A stretch of DNA of 64,000 nucleotides from Phytophthora sp. 'mugwort' (lineage: Eukaryota > Oomycota > Peronosporomycetes > Peronosporales > Peronosporaceae): positions 558,001 through 622,000 of the forward strand of contig JAUCEF010000004.1 of the NCBI GenBank assembly GCA_033558025.1, read 5' to 3'. Of the stretch, positions 19,722 to 32,421 are shown piece after piece. The first letter of the stretch is position 1; each line of letters starts with the position of its first letter. The translations under genes and the position numbers were made by a program. Under the pieces are notes generated by a model. It searched no databases. It worked only from the letters and a program-made list of their open reading frames with translations, and was not told the DNA's origin.

Positions 19722-20720
19722 ATGCGACCCACTGTAATCTTTCTCCTACCAATCTTGCATCCGTACATGTATACTCGTATACTACAGTACTACCACCAAT
19801 CATTTCGCAAAACATCGACGGGAGGGAGTAGTGCTGAAGCTTGGGCCATGGTGAGGCAGCAAAAGCGTGGAATGAGGAAGAGACAAGCTGTCAGTAGCAA
19901 CGACGACGCCTTCTTCGCTGGGAACGATGAAAATTCTGCCGGCGACCAAGTAAACGTTGGACCAGACTTCGAGCAGAAGCAATTTCCGCCTTGGGAACAT
20001 TCCATGGCTATCTCAACTTGTATCAGGCACGCATGTATCAGGTCAGTTCGATTTGTGTGACTCCAATATTAGCCTCTGGTAATATGTATTGCACTTTGTA
20101 TGTGTTCCGAGTTCACTCAAACAAAGTGCAGAGGCTCCAAACGCAGGCATCACTTGATCCGAGTCTACAGCACCACAAATCCCACTCGAATGGACATTTT
20201 ACGCGAAGACGTGCATGTGCACACATGAGGGTGCCTACAAAGCACGCGGGCAAGGTAAACGACCTCGCCAGGGGACGAGGTCGATGGGTTGTAAAGCACA
20301 GGTGGGTTAACATCTTGCGTCACCACCTGCACCCCCTCCACCAGAAATGGTTCCCTATACAACTGCCACTGATATGGCTGCCCTAACCGAGATGAGGACG
20401 TCAAGGTGCGAAATGAAGAAGCTTCACCCAGCAGCGATTTGGTTGTCCAGTTGGTGTAGCAGGTTGTTCAGTCGACTATCTAGTCGTGCGGTCAGTCCAG
20501 TCTAATGTGCAGTCTGGCCAGTCGGTTGTACAACCGATTCAATCCAGTACGCAGTTGGTTGTGCAGCCAACTCAATCACAGACACTTGTTGATACATGGT
20601 TTGAGGCTGTTGCTCAAGTGAATGAAAGCGAGGACAGCCAAATAGTCGATTTTGACCGTAGCCAGCCCCATTTGAACGAGAGGGAGGCCTCGCCGAAGGC
20701 CAAAGGCTCGTAAAGCAAAG
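19722..20720 (+). pseudogene. transposon-like remnant upstream of a Ulp1-type domain
   Basis: The frame 19722-20060 has an Asp/Glu-rich stretch then FPPWEHSMAISTC; in the next frame (about 20000-20300) come a VFRVHSNKVQRLQTQ-like stretch and basic Cys/His residues. Then 20486-20713 is Gln/Ser/Val-rich (VQSNVQSGQSVVQPIQSS). This order (WE-type domain, basic zinc-like part, low-complexity linker, Ulp1 protease) is known from oomycete Mutator-like elements, but each piece is weak. Confidence 0.3.
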
Positions 20721-21079
20721 CGGAACCTTTCAATTGAAATAACAGCAGATGATTCAGATATGTACGAGAGACATATGGATTTATCGAACGTCCATGAAGC
20801 GCTTAGAGGACACCCTACGTGCGGCTCTACACTTTACGAGGCTATAAGTTGTACGTGTTTGCGAAGAGGCCAAAGGCTCCGACAACTCACGTCAATTCCA
20901 CTCTATCCCGAGGAAAACGGTCCTCATGGCCAATGACTTGGCTCGTATTTTACCCGTGAACTGCTGCGGTGATGTGAGACCAAGGTTGATGCGCTTCAGA
21001 GAAGACAAACCGTCTGAGTGACAAGGACGTTGTACTGAAGATACCCGGGGTCGCTATATTGTCTTCTTCCGTTATGTCG

Positions 21080-21756
21080 ATCATGAAGCGATGATTTAAA
21101 GTGACAGATGCACTTCAACTTATCGATAAGGCAATCAGGTGGGCCGAAACGATCGATTTGGCGATTGACGTTCCAGCGGAGGTTTGTGTTGTTGAGGACA
21201 GCAATCTGGCGGATCGGACTAGAGCTATCAAGCCCCTCTCCGACGAGATACTATTATTTGCTGCGAAAGGCTGTTGAGCGACACGACTATGAGAGTAGTA
21301 ATGGGAAAATTGTACGCGGATAATCTGTCCATTTTGGTATTAGATCCGACATTATTTGGGTTTGTCACAGACAGTATCAAGGCGTCGGATTTAGCGGGTG
21401 TACAGCCCGCTTTTCATGATGTCGCTGACAAGAAGATCTTGATCCCCTTCAACTGCAGAGGTAACCTCTGATGTACATTATTGCTCGACTTATCGCGCTT
21501 AGAGATTGCCTACTACGATCCCATGAAGTCTAGCTACGCAATGATCGTCAGGTTGTTAGCACTAAAACTCGTTGAGCTGCTGCCTGTCCCTAGTGAAGAT
21601 CGGTTTCGAGTGTCTCCCTACGGGACCGAGATGGGAGTCCAGGTGAACAACTACAATTGCGGGGTGTTTGTTCTTCTCGCCTTTGAGATGTTCACAGGAG
21701 CAGAGTCTATAGGGCTCCTCAATTACAAGTCATTGAAATGTTGCATTAGCATATAG
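21080..21756 (+). pseudogene. Ulp1-like (C48) cysteine protease remnant of a transposon
   Basis: A frame near 21100-21270 (VTDALQLIDKAIRWAETIDL) runs, after a shift, into 21274-21471 (ADNLSILVLDPTLFGFVTDS, DKKILIPFNCRGNL) and then 21481-21756 (LDLSRLEIAYYDPMKSSYAM, then VQVNNYNCGVFVLLAFEMF). YYDPM gives the catalytic Asp region and NNYNCGVFVL the Cys block of Ulp1/SENP proteases; the His-Trp block expected before YYDPM is replaced by a stop-containing stretch (CNCRGN.. TGA). Ulp1 domains are often carried by Mutator-like elements. Broken and likely inactive. Confidence 0.6.
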
Positions 21757-21759
21757 ATA

Positions 21760-23147
21760 CCTAAGAATGTGCTTGTAAAACGCCAATACAGCTTAAACTT
21801 ATTGTAGTGCCGCACCAAGACCAACAACTCACACTTAACTCAACCTGCTCCCGACACTCCCCGACACAACACGACGTATATAACTGCTATCCGGGTATAC
21901 GAAGCATGCTAATATATCTGCACTCACACATCATTTGGTTATACGAACCAGATCTTCTAGTCGGTCCCAGTCGGGCGTCGGTCGGGTGCAATCGGAATCA
22001 AATGCCTGGTCACATTGATCCCAGCCGGGTATAGCAACAAGTGCCTATATGTATTGACGAAGTTTTCTTATGAAGCCTTCTTACGAACTGTGACTTTCGC
22101 CGAGACCTACGGGCCCGGGCTAGCACACACGGAAATCTTAAAATATTAATACATGTACCGGTATTACTCGGCAGTCAACCCTTATTTTGCCAGAAATCTT
22201 TATTGCAATTTTTAATCGAAGTGTCCCCGTTTCGACCCTGAACTTAGCTTACTACGTCTCGTCATCGTCATCTTCATTTTCGTTTTCCACCAAACAATAC
22301 TCACATAACAGCACGCAGCCCTCCGTGTCGGCCATTTCCATCCCCACCGTGACATTGGACAGGATAAACATATTGATTCGCCTTCGCGAATCTTTGGGCA
22401 CTGTGTCGCATCAACATACTGTCTGTTGCAGTTAGCATTTGTAGATATCCACGTTGTAATGGGCAATAGATCAACGCTGTGGAGTAACCAATTGGCCCGC
22501 TGTACCAAAGGCGCGCTCAGGTTTAGCAGATGACGACAGTATCGCGTACAAGATGCGTGTCACTAGTGGTAAAAACCTGTACGTACCGCTTTCATCTAGT
22601 CGCTTTCAGTTGTCTTGAGTAGAACGCTCAAGATCTTCGTCACACGAGCCTCATTCACATCGCAGACATTCTCGGGCTACACGTGATCGTTGTCGGCGAC
22701 ATCACCGAAGAGCCCCATGAGGTTCTCAGTGGTGGAACTTGTGGGAGCGCTTCCATTATCGCTGTTGCTACCGTGCGCACTTCTAGTAGCGTTGTCACAG
22801 TCAGCATCTGGGACCTTACTTTAGCTTGGCGAAGTGACGTTCCCTCGTAGCAGTGGCATCGCCGATTTAGTCTTCATTGCAGAGCGGTACATTGTAATGC
22901 GTTTCAGGAATCCATCAAGACTCTAACGTTGGGGTGAAGGAAGAGCTGCATCTCCAACACAAATGAGCACTTGTTCACCACTTTGCGGTCCGTATACCGC
23001 AAAAAAAAACTCTAGTGATATACATCGGAGAGCAGTGTGCGTGTGTTCGAAGCTAGTAAGGTGATATCCTCAGGTCTTAACGCCATCTATTGGCTCTGCG
23101 TAGAGCGGTAGTCACAGAGCACCTTTGAGCAGTTTATCCCAGTGACT
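21760..23147. other. no recognisable gene
   Basis: Only short chance frames, including a Ser-rich stretch at 22250-22300 encoded by TCGTC repeats. No terminal repeats were noticed other than the Copia LTR that begins at 23148. Confidence 0.4.
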
Positions 23148-23346
23148 TGTGAAATATTAGTTGACCTGCCAGTATTCATTGCCCCAGTCCAGTACCAGAG
23201 CCCAAGACAGCGGCAATGACCAACATGACCGATCCAGACTCTATCCTGCGCACTGTCATGTGAAGCACACGGCTTCCATAGCCTCCCGCCCTACCGTGTG
23301 CATATATACGAATGTGTTGAAGACTGTATACAAGAAGGACATCGCT
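23148..23346 (+). repeat. 5' LTR of the Copia element
   Basis: About 199 bp starting TGTGAAATATTAGTTGACC and ending AAGAAGGACATCGCT match the copy at 28763-28961 in the same orientation. The two differ at about 20 positions by eye. CATATATACG near 23300 could serve as a TATA-like box. Exact ends and target duplication could not be fixed. Confidence 0.8.
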
Positions 23347-26300
23347 TCTGGAAAGCCTCAATCATTCTACGGAAAATCAAGTTGAAGAGAATCCGCCGCC
23401 GCCGCCATGCTCAGACGGCAACAGCAGCGCAAACGAGCGCACCGACGAACCGCCCAGCGAAGGACCAAGCGGACCGCCCAGCGAAGAATCAAACGGACCG
23501 CCGAGTGAAGTGCCAGTCGAAGTTCCGGGCATGCTCGACAACCGCAACCCGGGCGGCCCGTACAATGCCACGGAGCTGATGGATAGCATCAAGTCGCTAA
23601 CGAACGTAAATATTAAGCTTCCGGAGCTGACGAAAAAGGAGCAGTTCCAAGAGGGAAGAGCGAAGTCCCGCTCACTTTGAGAGCTGCATGCTCGGCGACA
23701 TTACGTACGGTACCGATCGCTTCGACTCTGTTGAGGGCTACAAGCGGCCCACGTACGCTGAGTGGTACAAGTTGCGCCAGCCAAAGCATTCTCGGCCATG
23801 GCGCTATCCTTATCGGTAGAGTTGCGAACGACTCTCAAGATTGACGACATTCGGAACCAGCTGGAGGCTGCGTCTATCTTGTGTCTACTCATTACGGAAT
23901 AATTTGTGGCGGGCGATGGTGTGAACCCGGACTATCTACGCTGCGAGCTAATGATGCGAAAGTTGCAGCCGAAGAGCCGGCGACTACCTACATCAAGGAC
24001 ATTGGCCTCAAGGCGCGCAGACTGCGTCAGGCGCATGGCACGTTTGATGAATGGGAGCATGCAAGCCTGCTCATTTCGAACGTACTACTGGTCTTTCCGG
24101 AGATGGCAAGAGCACACTCCGTGTAGATTGCAAAAACGGCCAACGATCCATGACGCTCACCGAGGCTTTGCATCGCTTGTGCTCGGCTGAGCGTTCAAGC
24201 AACCAAGGCCAGCAGCAAGTTTCGCTAGCTGCGCCACGCCAAAGCATACGAGTGTGGCACAAGTGAACAATGTTGGGCTAGGACAAGGCAAGGCCAAGGT
24301 CAAGGGCATGGACGGAAGCGAAACAAGCACATGAGGAAGAAGAATGCGGACAAGAAGCATAAGTACAACTGTGCGAACTGTGGCGGAAATGGCAACTGGT
24401 ATGCTGAATGCACGTCGACTACTGGGATGGAATTAAAGCCGGAGCTTGCGCAACGGCTCTAGATCAAGTTGCGGTGCAAGAGATCTGCCATTTCCCTGGT
24501 GAACTCGGTGTGCCACGTACAGGCGACACCGAATGATGAGCAGAAGCAGGACGACAACTCACTGTGTACATCGCCAAGTGCGGAGACGATGAGCAGCACA
24601 AGAGCTGACGAATCGATGTATCCGGCGTATTCGCCGACCTCACCTGCCAGCAGTGATGAAGGCCAAGTTGAAGTGCAAGGACGAGGACGAGGACATACGG
24701 TGACGCGAGTGAGTGACAACCGAGTACCTACGACACCACAGCAGTGCAGCTGCAACCTCAAGTTCCCGCACAACCTGTTCAGCCAGTAGTGTTGTATGCC
24801 GTGACGAGCGCCGTGTCGCGCTAGTGGGAGGGTGTTCCGCAGCCTCAGTCATGGGAAGCAATGATGTATTATCTCGGCGAAGGATTGAAGCAGAGTTCGC
24901 GTGGACCTATGTTTGAGCCATGGCGCTACCAAGGTGGACCACGAGTGGGCCCGCCTGTGCCGGAGGATAACTATCAAAGGCCTCGGTTCGAGCAACGTAG
25001 ACATGTTAAGCTTATGGAGAACAACAATTTTGTACCCCCTTTACGCATGAGTCCGTATGAGATGGGGCTACGTATTGAATCGATTCCACGCCCTGATCCA
25101 TGGTAATTAAAAAATGGGCAACGTCGGTCTCCACCCTGTAATTGTGGGCCTAGAGGGCCATTCCAACGAGGTCGTGACGCCGTCGATCTCCACCTCGAGG
25201 GCGTAGCAGGTCGATGCATCCCGAACGCTTCGCTACTTATCGCGCGGGCCGCAGAGTTGGAACGAGTCGCCACGACGAAACGGGCGACCTAGCTCACCAC
25301 CCCGTGAGCCTCTGAGTCATTATTGACTACAGCATTGGCGTGATTTACAACCACAGCATTGTCGTGGTTGTAAACCACGAAACACAATGTGTCACCACAT
25401 CACCGAGGAAGCTCACCTCACCGTTTCGACGATCGCCAACGAGATGATGGTGTTGCACACCGTGATGGATCGCGAATGGTGAATGCAATGAAGGTATGCA
25501 AGTGTGTGCGAAAGGCTCTATTGAGTGGATCTGAGATTCGGATTCACAAGCAAACATCTCTTGGGACCTGTCTCTCTTCACTACTCAGCGTGAAGACAAG
25601 ACGAACCGACTTGACTTTGCGAATGGGACATCTGTACAAACGACAGTGTGCGGTTCTGTGCTGCTGCGTGTTGAATCAGGCAACCGGAGAGCGAAAGGAT
25701 CGCCTTCTGGCCGACGTGGTGTACACGCCGAACGCCAAAGCTAACCTGGTCAGCATGGGCTAACTCAGACTGCTGGACGGTTCAAGCTAGCGTGTTCGCC
25801 GGAGCAGACGATAGCCTGGATGAGCAAGCCTGGAACTCAAGTTTGACATTTAAGACAACATCTACCGGCTACAGTCTGAGCGAGTGACCGGAATGATGGT
25901 GATGTCAATGGCAAAGCAAACCATGGACGAGAAGAAGTCTACGGAGCTACTGCATCAGCACTTCGGTCATCTGAACATGACTCTAGTGAATGTTCGGGCA
26001 GGCAAGATTGACCTTGGAGTTTAAGCTCAATACGAAGCACTTGAGCACCTATGAATGTGTTGCATGCATTAGTAGCAAGGCGAAGGCGATGCAGCATGCG
26101 AGACTGCCTGTGAAGACGTCTCGTTCCCTTAATATTATCATATTATCATTATGGACATCTGCTCATTGAACAAGCCTACTGGGAGTGGTTCAACGATGTT
26201 CCTGTTTGTCAGTGATGTGGCAACGAGATACAAGTGGGTTTATTTACTTAAGAAGAAGGTGAAGCTACCTGGTTCATCCTGAAACTGCTACGGGAATTGA

Positions 26301-28762
26301 AGACACAGCACGCTGAGCGTCAAGTGCTGCACCTGCGTGCAGGCCAGGGAGGTGAATTTGCAAGCAACGAATCACGCGATACTGTATGGAACATGGAATT
26401 TTGCTGCAATTTACCAACGCTTACTCACCGCAAGAGAACAGCATAGCTGAGCGATCGAATGGAGTTGTGCTACCGCGTGTCCGGGCAATGCTAACTGCCA
26501 CACACCTGCCGAACCTGCTTAGGGGGAGAGGCCTTATTGCACATGGTCAACATCCTCAACATATTGCCGACGAAGGCGCTGGGAACTGTGTCACCATACA
26601 AGAAGCTGAACGGGAAGCTTCCTCCTTTGACAAGGCTGCGAACTTGGGGATGCATTGGACCTGTGCATGTACTGCACGAATCACGATAGCGGAAGGAGAA
26701 GCTGGAAGTAAGGGCACGGGTGTGTCTATTACTAGGTCACGGCGACTCTACCCAGGGCTACAGGTTTTGGATCTAGGTACGTGTCAGGTGATATGCGCAA
26801 TTGGACAAATTAGGCTTTCATGAGGAGTTCATGGCTGATCGCACATATGTGAAGTACATGCTGAGAATGGATTCCTTGACGGCGATCACGAACTACCTAG
26901 CAGGCCTCCAGTTGTGCGAATCAAGACGAGCATGGATACCTACGCTGTAGATCGGCGCAGGCCGGAGCATGTGAGCATGGCATCGGAGCTCTTAGAAGTG
27001 GAGTTGATACAATACGTAGAGAACAGGCAAGCGCCCAATGGGAGTCTACATGCAGACGACATTGACCTGTCAATCGCTGACAAACAGTCAGGAGACATGC
27101 AACCGGCTGTCACTCAGGTTGCAAGTGAAGAACCACCGGCACCAGTGAACAATGTGAAAAGGAGACGACGGCGCGGAGCGTGTCGGAAACCGGTGGAGGA
27201 GGGAGGGATTACTGAATTTGCAGCCCTTGTACTCCGGTCGAGCAGGGTCTGAAGCGATCGCGACCGATACAGAAGCCGATTGTTCCACTATTGGATAATG
27301 TCGTGGGCCATGTGCTGGCCATTGAAGATGTAGAGACACCAACGACATACAAGCAAGCACGAGTCAGCAAGCACCGACCTCAATGGAAGGCTGCAATGAT
27401 GGCAAAGCTACAGTCGCTAAAAGGACATCATACCTGGAAGCTAGTGCTCCGTTCATCAGCAAAGAAGATGAAGGTTTTCACATGCAGATGGGTATCGCTG
27501 TCAAACGAGATGAACGTGGACGGATCGAGCGATTCAAAGCGCGGTTAGTGATCCATGGCTTCAAACAACAGCTAGGCATCAACTACTCAGAGACTTATGC
27601 ACCTGTAATCCGGTTTGAAACAATGTGGACTGCAATCTACTACGCCGTTCAGCGCAGATGACAAGGATTGCAGTATGATGCGAAACTGTGTTTCTTTACG
27701 GAGACCATGACGAGCTGGATTTTGTGGAACAACTCCCCGGGTTTCAAGTTAATGGACCTGCGTTCGTCTGCAGACTTCTGAAAAGTCTGTACGGGCTGAA
27801 ACAAGCGCCGAACATCTGGAATCGGACACTGCATGCGAAGTTGGTGGTAATGGGACTCGCACTGTGGAATCGATGTGCTACGAAAGGACGGTGAAGTGGC
27901 ACTGTTGCTGACAGTTTACGTGGACGATCTACTCCTCGTGAAGTGTGTGAGGAAGTTGCTGCTTCCCTGCAGGAATCTTTTGAGCTGACTACGATGGGGA
28001 ATGCGAAGTACCTACTTGGTGTCGAGATTCTGATCAACCGATCGCGTCGACTGATCGTGTACGCGCAGCGTCAGTACATATTAGAAGTGCTGAAGCGTTT
28101 TCACATGAGTGACTGCAATGGGTGTTCGACGCCTGAAGCGTCTACACCTTCAAAGGCTGAAGTACCTGCAACGATGGAGTATCTACCCTATCAAGAATTG
28201 GTGGGTGCTCTTCAGTATCTAATGAGTGCTTTAAGGCCGAATATTGCCCACGCGACAAGACACCTGGGCAAGTACTTAGCGGACTTTGAGCACAGTCACT
28301 ACGCGCAAGCAAAGAGAGTACTGCGATACCTCAAGGCTACGAGCGACTATGGCTTGGTGATGGATGTGCAAGTACACGGTGATGTGCAGATCTACAGCTA
28401 TTCTGATGCACACTACGCTAATGATCCTGCGGATGCAGAAGTATCAGTGGGTATGTGACCACCCTCGATGGCAACGTGATCTCGTACTTCTACAATGCTA
28501 AATGATGTAGTGATCGGCATGTGCCTTGTGGCCAAGCTGGTTGTATCAGTATTGTGTGGTTGCACCACAATATGATTGAATATTACGTCTAATACAACGT
28601 CGACGATTACGGAGGCTATGACTATCGAGTAGGAGTGCTGGCCAGACTGCGATGGACAGCGATTTCTGCTTCTTCGGAAACTTGATGGTGGAGTTAACGC
28701 TGAACTGCGTCCTCAGCACGATTGTGATCGCGATGACTCAGACCATCGAGATCAGGTGGGAG
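23346..28762 (+). mobile_element. Ty1/Copia retrotransposon interior, decayed
   Basis: Blocks in order on the plus strand: gag-like region (23580-24250), CCHC knuckle CANCGGNGNWYAEC near 24374-24413, protease/GAG-pre-integrase region with DVVYTPNAKANLVSMG at 25713-25760, integrase blocks DICSLNKPTGSGSTMFLFVS near 26155-26215 and AYSPQENSIAERSNGVVLPR at 26420-26480, reverse transcriptase FKARLVIHGFKQQLGINYSE near 27530-27590 and YVDDLLL at about 27917-27937, and RNase H (27943-28458). The order gag-INT-RT-RH is diagnostic of Copia. Many stops and frameshifts interrupt it and the LTRs are diverged, so it is an old insertion. Confidence 0.8.
27943..28458 (+). pseudogene. Copia RT C-terminus and RNase H fragment
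   Basis: The longest open frame of the element, 171 aa, carries the end of the RT domain (FELTTMGNAKYLLGVEI, RLIVYAQRQYILEVLKRF), the YQELVGALQYLM..RPNIAHATRHL block and the start of RNase H (YSYSDAHYANDP, where Copia normally has YSDADWAGD). It stops at 28456 before the rest of the RNase H domain, so the polyprotein end is truncated. Confidence 0.75.
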
Positions 28763-28961
28763 TGTGATATATTAGTTGACCTGCCAGTGTCCATTGCCCC
28801 AGTCCAGTGCCAATGCCCAAGACACCGGTAGTGACCAGCATGACCGATCCCGGACTCCATCCTGCGCACGGCCATGTGAAGCACACGGTTTCATAGCATC
28901 CCGCTCTACCGTGTGCATATATACGAATGTGCTGAAGAATGTATACAAGAAGGACATCGCT
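28763..28961 (+). repeat. 3' LTR of the Copia element
   Basis: Same orientation and length as the LTR at 23148-23346, with about 10 percent differences, mostly transitions. A purine-rich AGGTGGGAG lies directly upstream, as expected for a polypurine tract. Confidence 0.8.
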
Positions 28962-30340
28962 GGCTGTAAGCAGCCAGGATTGTGTGCTCCGTGTGCGTGT
29001 GACGTACGCAATTCACTTAAATTTATTATAGGATTATGGGGGTGTTTGTATGCTCAATACACGTTTAATGGTGCGGCGTCCTCTGATGGCCCGAGCGGCA
29101 CACTCTCCACTCACTTTGGAAACTGTGGCTCAGGGAGCACTGCAGTGTCGCGGTTGTTTGCCCGGCACTTACGTGTTTACGAACTTCCTTCAATTACTCT
29201 ACCTATCTGCCTTCTAGTATACAAAGTCTATAATGGCACTTACGGAGTAGTCTGGTGACGCACCCTGCGTCATCTCAGACTCGATACTTGTATACCGACA
29301 TGTTCCTGTTATAACGGCCGCTTTGTTATAAGTTCCGCAGTAATTTAGCCACCAGATCATTTTTTAAGTGGATGTGCAACTATTTCCTGCTATAAGGGCA
29401 GAGCTTGAGTTGCAGTAGAACAACCAAAGCTAGCATGAATTGATTGGTAGCAAGTTGCAAACAAAGCTGCCAGGACACTACATTGCCAGCCACTTCATTA
29501 TAATCTGCGATCGCGAATGCGCCGAACCCGGCAAGGATGTCCGGGTCGGACGCGTAAGCTACACGTTAGTAATACACAGCAAACGCAGCGGATAGTTTGT
29601 ATGGCGCCGAGATTGTGCATCTACCTCGGCGTATACTGAAACGCATGCCCTAGTATTGCAGTCGTTATCGAGCGGTAACCAGGCCGCATGTGTGATAATT
29701 CATACAGTAAACGTCATGCACGAGAGATACACCAATGACAAGAACCCCAGAGCGCCGAGTTGTAGTACTTACCGTCTCGCATACCGGATCCCATCCGCGC
29801 TCTCACACGCATTTGCGGCTATCCTGGCTTTCCTGCGAATGTGTGTGCTCGCATAAAAAAACGCAAGAGAATTAATATGCATGAAGTACGATGCATTAGA
29901 GTAAGTGACCTCAGTTTTAGAAACCTAGCTCCAGATGCGTATGGGGTTGCCGTTATAACAGGAAAATGTCGGTAGTGTCACCAATACTTCTACTTGGTTT
30001 GCGCTTTCACCTTGGCTCCTGACGTTGACCAGTGTAATGAGCTGCAGAATCGACGAGATCTGAACAAGGTTGGGTGCGGATTTCGATCGAGTAACCCGCG
30101 ATTTGTTTTTCGATTTGCGGTCGATGTCGATCAACCAGAACGCACAATAATATAATTTAATAATAAGAGATGTTGACCCAATTTGACTATAATTTAATAA
30201 TAAGAGATGTTGACCCAATTTGACCTTCACCGATTTTACACCCAAAAAATCACCAGAATAATTGGGAACTCTGATTGGCCACTCATTTAAATGATTGAAG
30301 AGTGAACTGTTAGGGTAAGTACGTCTTAAGTTCGCACTCT
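28962..30340. other. no recognisable gene
   Basis: The frame 28776-29258 is mostly LTR plus chance sequence. A minus frame 29925-30578 overlaps TRAPPC5 and is its antisense shadow for half its length. The tandem duplication at 30151-30224 lies here. Confidence 0.5.
30151..30224. repeat. perfect tandem duplication of 37 bp
   Basis: The unit TATAATTTAATAATAAGAGA... is present twice without differences at 30151-30187 and 30188-30224. It lies about 130 bp upstream of TRAPPC5, so it may be in its promoter region. Confidence 0.9.
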
Positions 30341-30350
30341 TCAAGATTCG

Positions 30351-30947
30351 ATGATGGAAGGGCGGCGCAGCACGGGAGTCTCGGCCACTAACTTGCACGT
30401 GCTGGATCGGCCCCTGAGCCGCGGTAAGGGCGAGGTGAGTCTCAGCGCCTTCTCCTTCCTTTTCTCCGAGATGGTGCAGTACTTCCAGGGTCGTGTGCAG
30501 AACATCTCGGACCTGGAGAACCGGCTGGACGGCGCTGGCTTCGGCGTGGGTGTGCGCGTCGTGGAGCTTCTGTGCCATCGAGAAAAGTCCGGCCGCAGGG
30601 AGACGCGCCTTTTGGCCATGCTACAGTTCGTCGTGTCCACGTGCTGGAAGGCGCTTTTTGGCAAGGCTGCGGACGCGCTGGAGCGCAGCACGGAGAATGA
30701 GGACGAGTACATGATCCACGAGTTGGAGCCGCTCACCAACAAATTCGTGTCAGTGCCGCCCGATCTCGGCCAATTGGATTGCGCCGCCTATATTGCCGGC
30801 ATTGTGCGTGGCATCCTGTGCAGCAGTGGCTTCCTGGCTGAGGTTACAGCGCACTCAGTGGAAGTACTAGGAGGTCAACGGGACAAGACGGTCTTCCTAG
30901 TCAAGTTCGACGAAAGTGTCATCCGTCGTGAAAGAGTGTTGACTTAG
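30351..30947 (+). CDS. TRAPPC5: TRAPP complex subunit 5 (Trs31/TRAPPC5)
   Basis: A single-exon 198-aa protein, the usual size for this subunit. It matches the TRAPPC5/Trs31 family in blocks such as LDRPLSRGKGEVSLSAFSFL, FLFSEMVQY..RVQNISDLENRL, GVRVVELLCHRE, RETRLLAMLQFVVSTCWKAL and LFGKAADALERS; later blocks are LEPLTNKFVSVP, LDCAAYIAGIVRGIL and GFLAEVTAH. TRAPPC5 is a core subunit of the TRAPP complexes, the exchange factor for the Ypt1/Rab1 GTPase in ER-to-Golgi and Golgi traffic. The start could be either of the two adjacent Met codons. It converges with gamma-tubulin, with 85 bp between the stop codons, so the 3' untranslated regions must be short or overlap. Confidence 0.93.
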   Translation: MMEGRRSTGVSATNLHVLDRPLSRGKGEVSLSAFSFLFSEMVQYFQGRVQNISDLENRLDGAGFGVGVRVVELLCHREKSGRRETRLLAMLQFVVSTCWKALFGKAADALERSTENEDEYMIHELEPLTNKFVSVPPDLGQLDCAAYIAGIVRGILCSSGFLAEVTAHSVEVLGGQRDKTVFLVKFDESVIRRERVLT

Positions 30948-31032
30948 AGGATAATGTAGTAGTGAAGATGTTAAATAGACCATTACGGTCTTACTTGGGC
31001 AAACGGACTGAAAGCGGAGGGTGTATGGCTGT

Positions 31033-32421
31033 CTAATGAGACATGCGGACGTCCTCCATGGTGCTAGCGGCCTGCGGTGCAGGCTGACCCCACGTGGCGT
31101 AGTCAGCGCGTTCGCTGGCCTTGTATTCGTCTACGAGATTCTGTACCACCTCGCGAGCGCTGTCGAACTCGTCCAGGTTCTCTGCAAACATTGGTTCCTT
31201 CCGGTAGTTCTCGATGAAAGCCCCATGCTTCTTGAGACGGTCGTATTGCAGCAGCAGCTTGTGGAACAGCGCGCCGATGCTCGTGTGATTCGCCAACATC
31301 AGACCATTTACCTTGTGGGCCGTTTCCACATATGGCGACTTGCGCGACAGCGCCACTTGAATTGACGCCGGTCCCCACGGAATAAAGCGCGCAAGCTTCC
31401 GTTCACGAATGCGCTGCAGTGACTTGTGCACTTGTGTCGGGTCCACATCTCCCTGGATGATATTCAAAATCGAGATGTAGCACCCTGTCTTAGTCGACGT
31501 GCTTACCATGATATTCTTGGGCTGGAGCAGACGTCGCATCACATCCAGCACCGTCGTCTTCCTCACCGCAGACACCTGCGCGTCAATCGTCAGCGGGGTG
31601 TAGCCCGTCATTAAAAAGTGGCAGCGCGGGGTCGGGATCAGCGACGCCACCAGGCCAATGAGGTCATTGTTCATATATCCCGGGTACCTCAGCGTCGTCG
31701 TACTTGCCGCCATGACAGTCGACACTAACGAATTCAATTGCGACACTGTAGGGTTCTCGACCCTCAACCTCTCCACTGCAATCCTGTTCAGCGCAGTGTT
31801 GTCCAATACCACTACAGAGTCCGCATTCAGCACCAGTCTCTTCATAGTCAATAGTGAATTGTAGGGCTGCACCACCACGTCGCTCTGGAAATCCGATTGG
31901 TTGGGGAACACTGAGTACGTCTGGATGAGTTTCTTGGGGAAATGGTCATTGAGATTTTCGAGCAGGTATGAGCCCATTCCGGAGCCAGTACCTCCAGCGA
32001 TGGAGTGGCATAGTACAAAGCCCTCGAGGCTGTCGGATCCGTCCGCTTCTCGGTCAATCATCTCCATGAGTTGATCGTGGTGCTCCTCTCCTTGGTGATA
32101 TCCGGATGCCCAGTTGTTGCCTGCGCCGCCTCCTTCCTTGGACACGAAGAAGTTCTCCGGGTTGTACAAGTTACGGAAGGTGGAGGTACTGATGGTGTTA
32201 ATGACGCGCGGCTCCAGGTCCATCAGCAGCGCGCGGGGGATGTAGTGTTCATCGTCGGCTTGGTAGAAGAAGACGTCCTTGCGGTCGTGGCCCGACGTCG
32301 CGAAGTCCTGCACGATGCCGTCCGCCGAGATGCCGTGCTCCACACACAGCTGCTTCCAGAACTCCATACCGATCTGGTTGCCGCATTGGCCCGCCTGCAG
32401 AGTGATGATCTCGCGCGGCAT
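31033..32421 (-). CDS. TUBG: gamma-tubulin
   Basis: Single-exon protein of 462 aa from the Met at 32421 ([20 protein letters not shown]); the open frame continues upstream to 32604 but that part lacks similarity. Gamma-tubulin features include GQCGNQIG at 11-18, the tubulin signature [15 protein letters not shown] around 141-155, [36 protein letters not shown] and the C-terminal [12 protein letters not shown] region. The protein nucleates microtubules at centrosomes or spindle poles in the gamma-tubulin ring complex. Only about 510 bp separate its start from that of ferrochelatase, so both promoters share this interval. Confidence 0.97.
   Translation of the reverse strand: MPREIITLQAGQCGNQIGMEFWKQLCVEHGISADGIVQDFATSGHDRKDVFFYQADDEHYIPRALLMDLEPRVINTISTSTFRNLYNPENFFVSKEGGGAGNNWASGYHQGEEHHDQLMEMIDREADGSDSLEGFVLCHSIAGGTGSGMGSYLLENLNDHFPKKLIQTYSVFPNQSDFQSDVVVQPYNSLLTMKRLVLNADSVVVLDNTALNRIAVERLRVENPTVSQLNSLVSTVMAASTTTLRYPGYMNNDLIGLVASLIPTPRCHFLMTGYTPLTIDAQVSAVRKTTVLDVMRRLLQPKNIMVSTSTKTGCYISILNIIQGDVDPTQVHKSLQRIRERKLARFIPWGPASIQVALSRKSPYVETAHKVNGLMLANHTSIGALFHKLLLQYDRLKKHGAFIENYRKEPMFAENLDEFDSAREVVQNLVDEYKASERADYATWGQPAPQAASTMEDVRMSH

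Noticed and set aside
22187..22435. Ser-rich plus-strand frame
   Set aside because: It comes from a TCGTCATCG repeat with no leader, homology or neighbouring signal.
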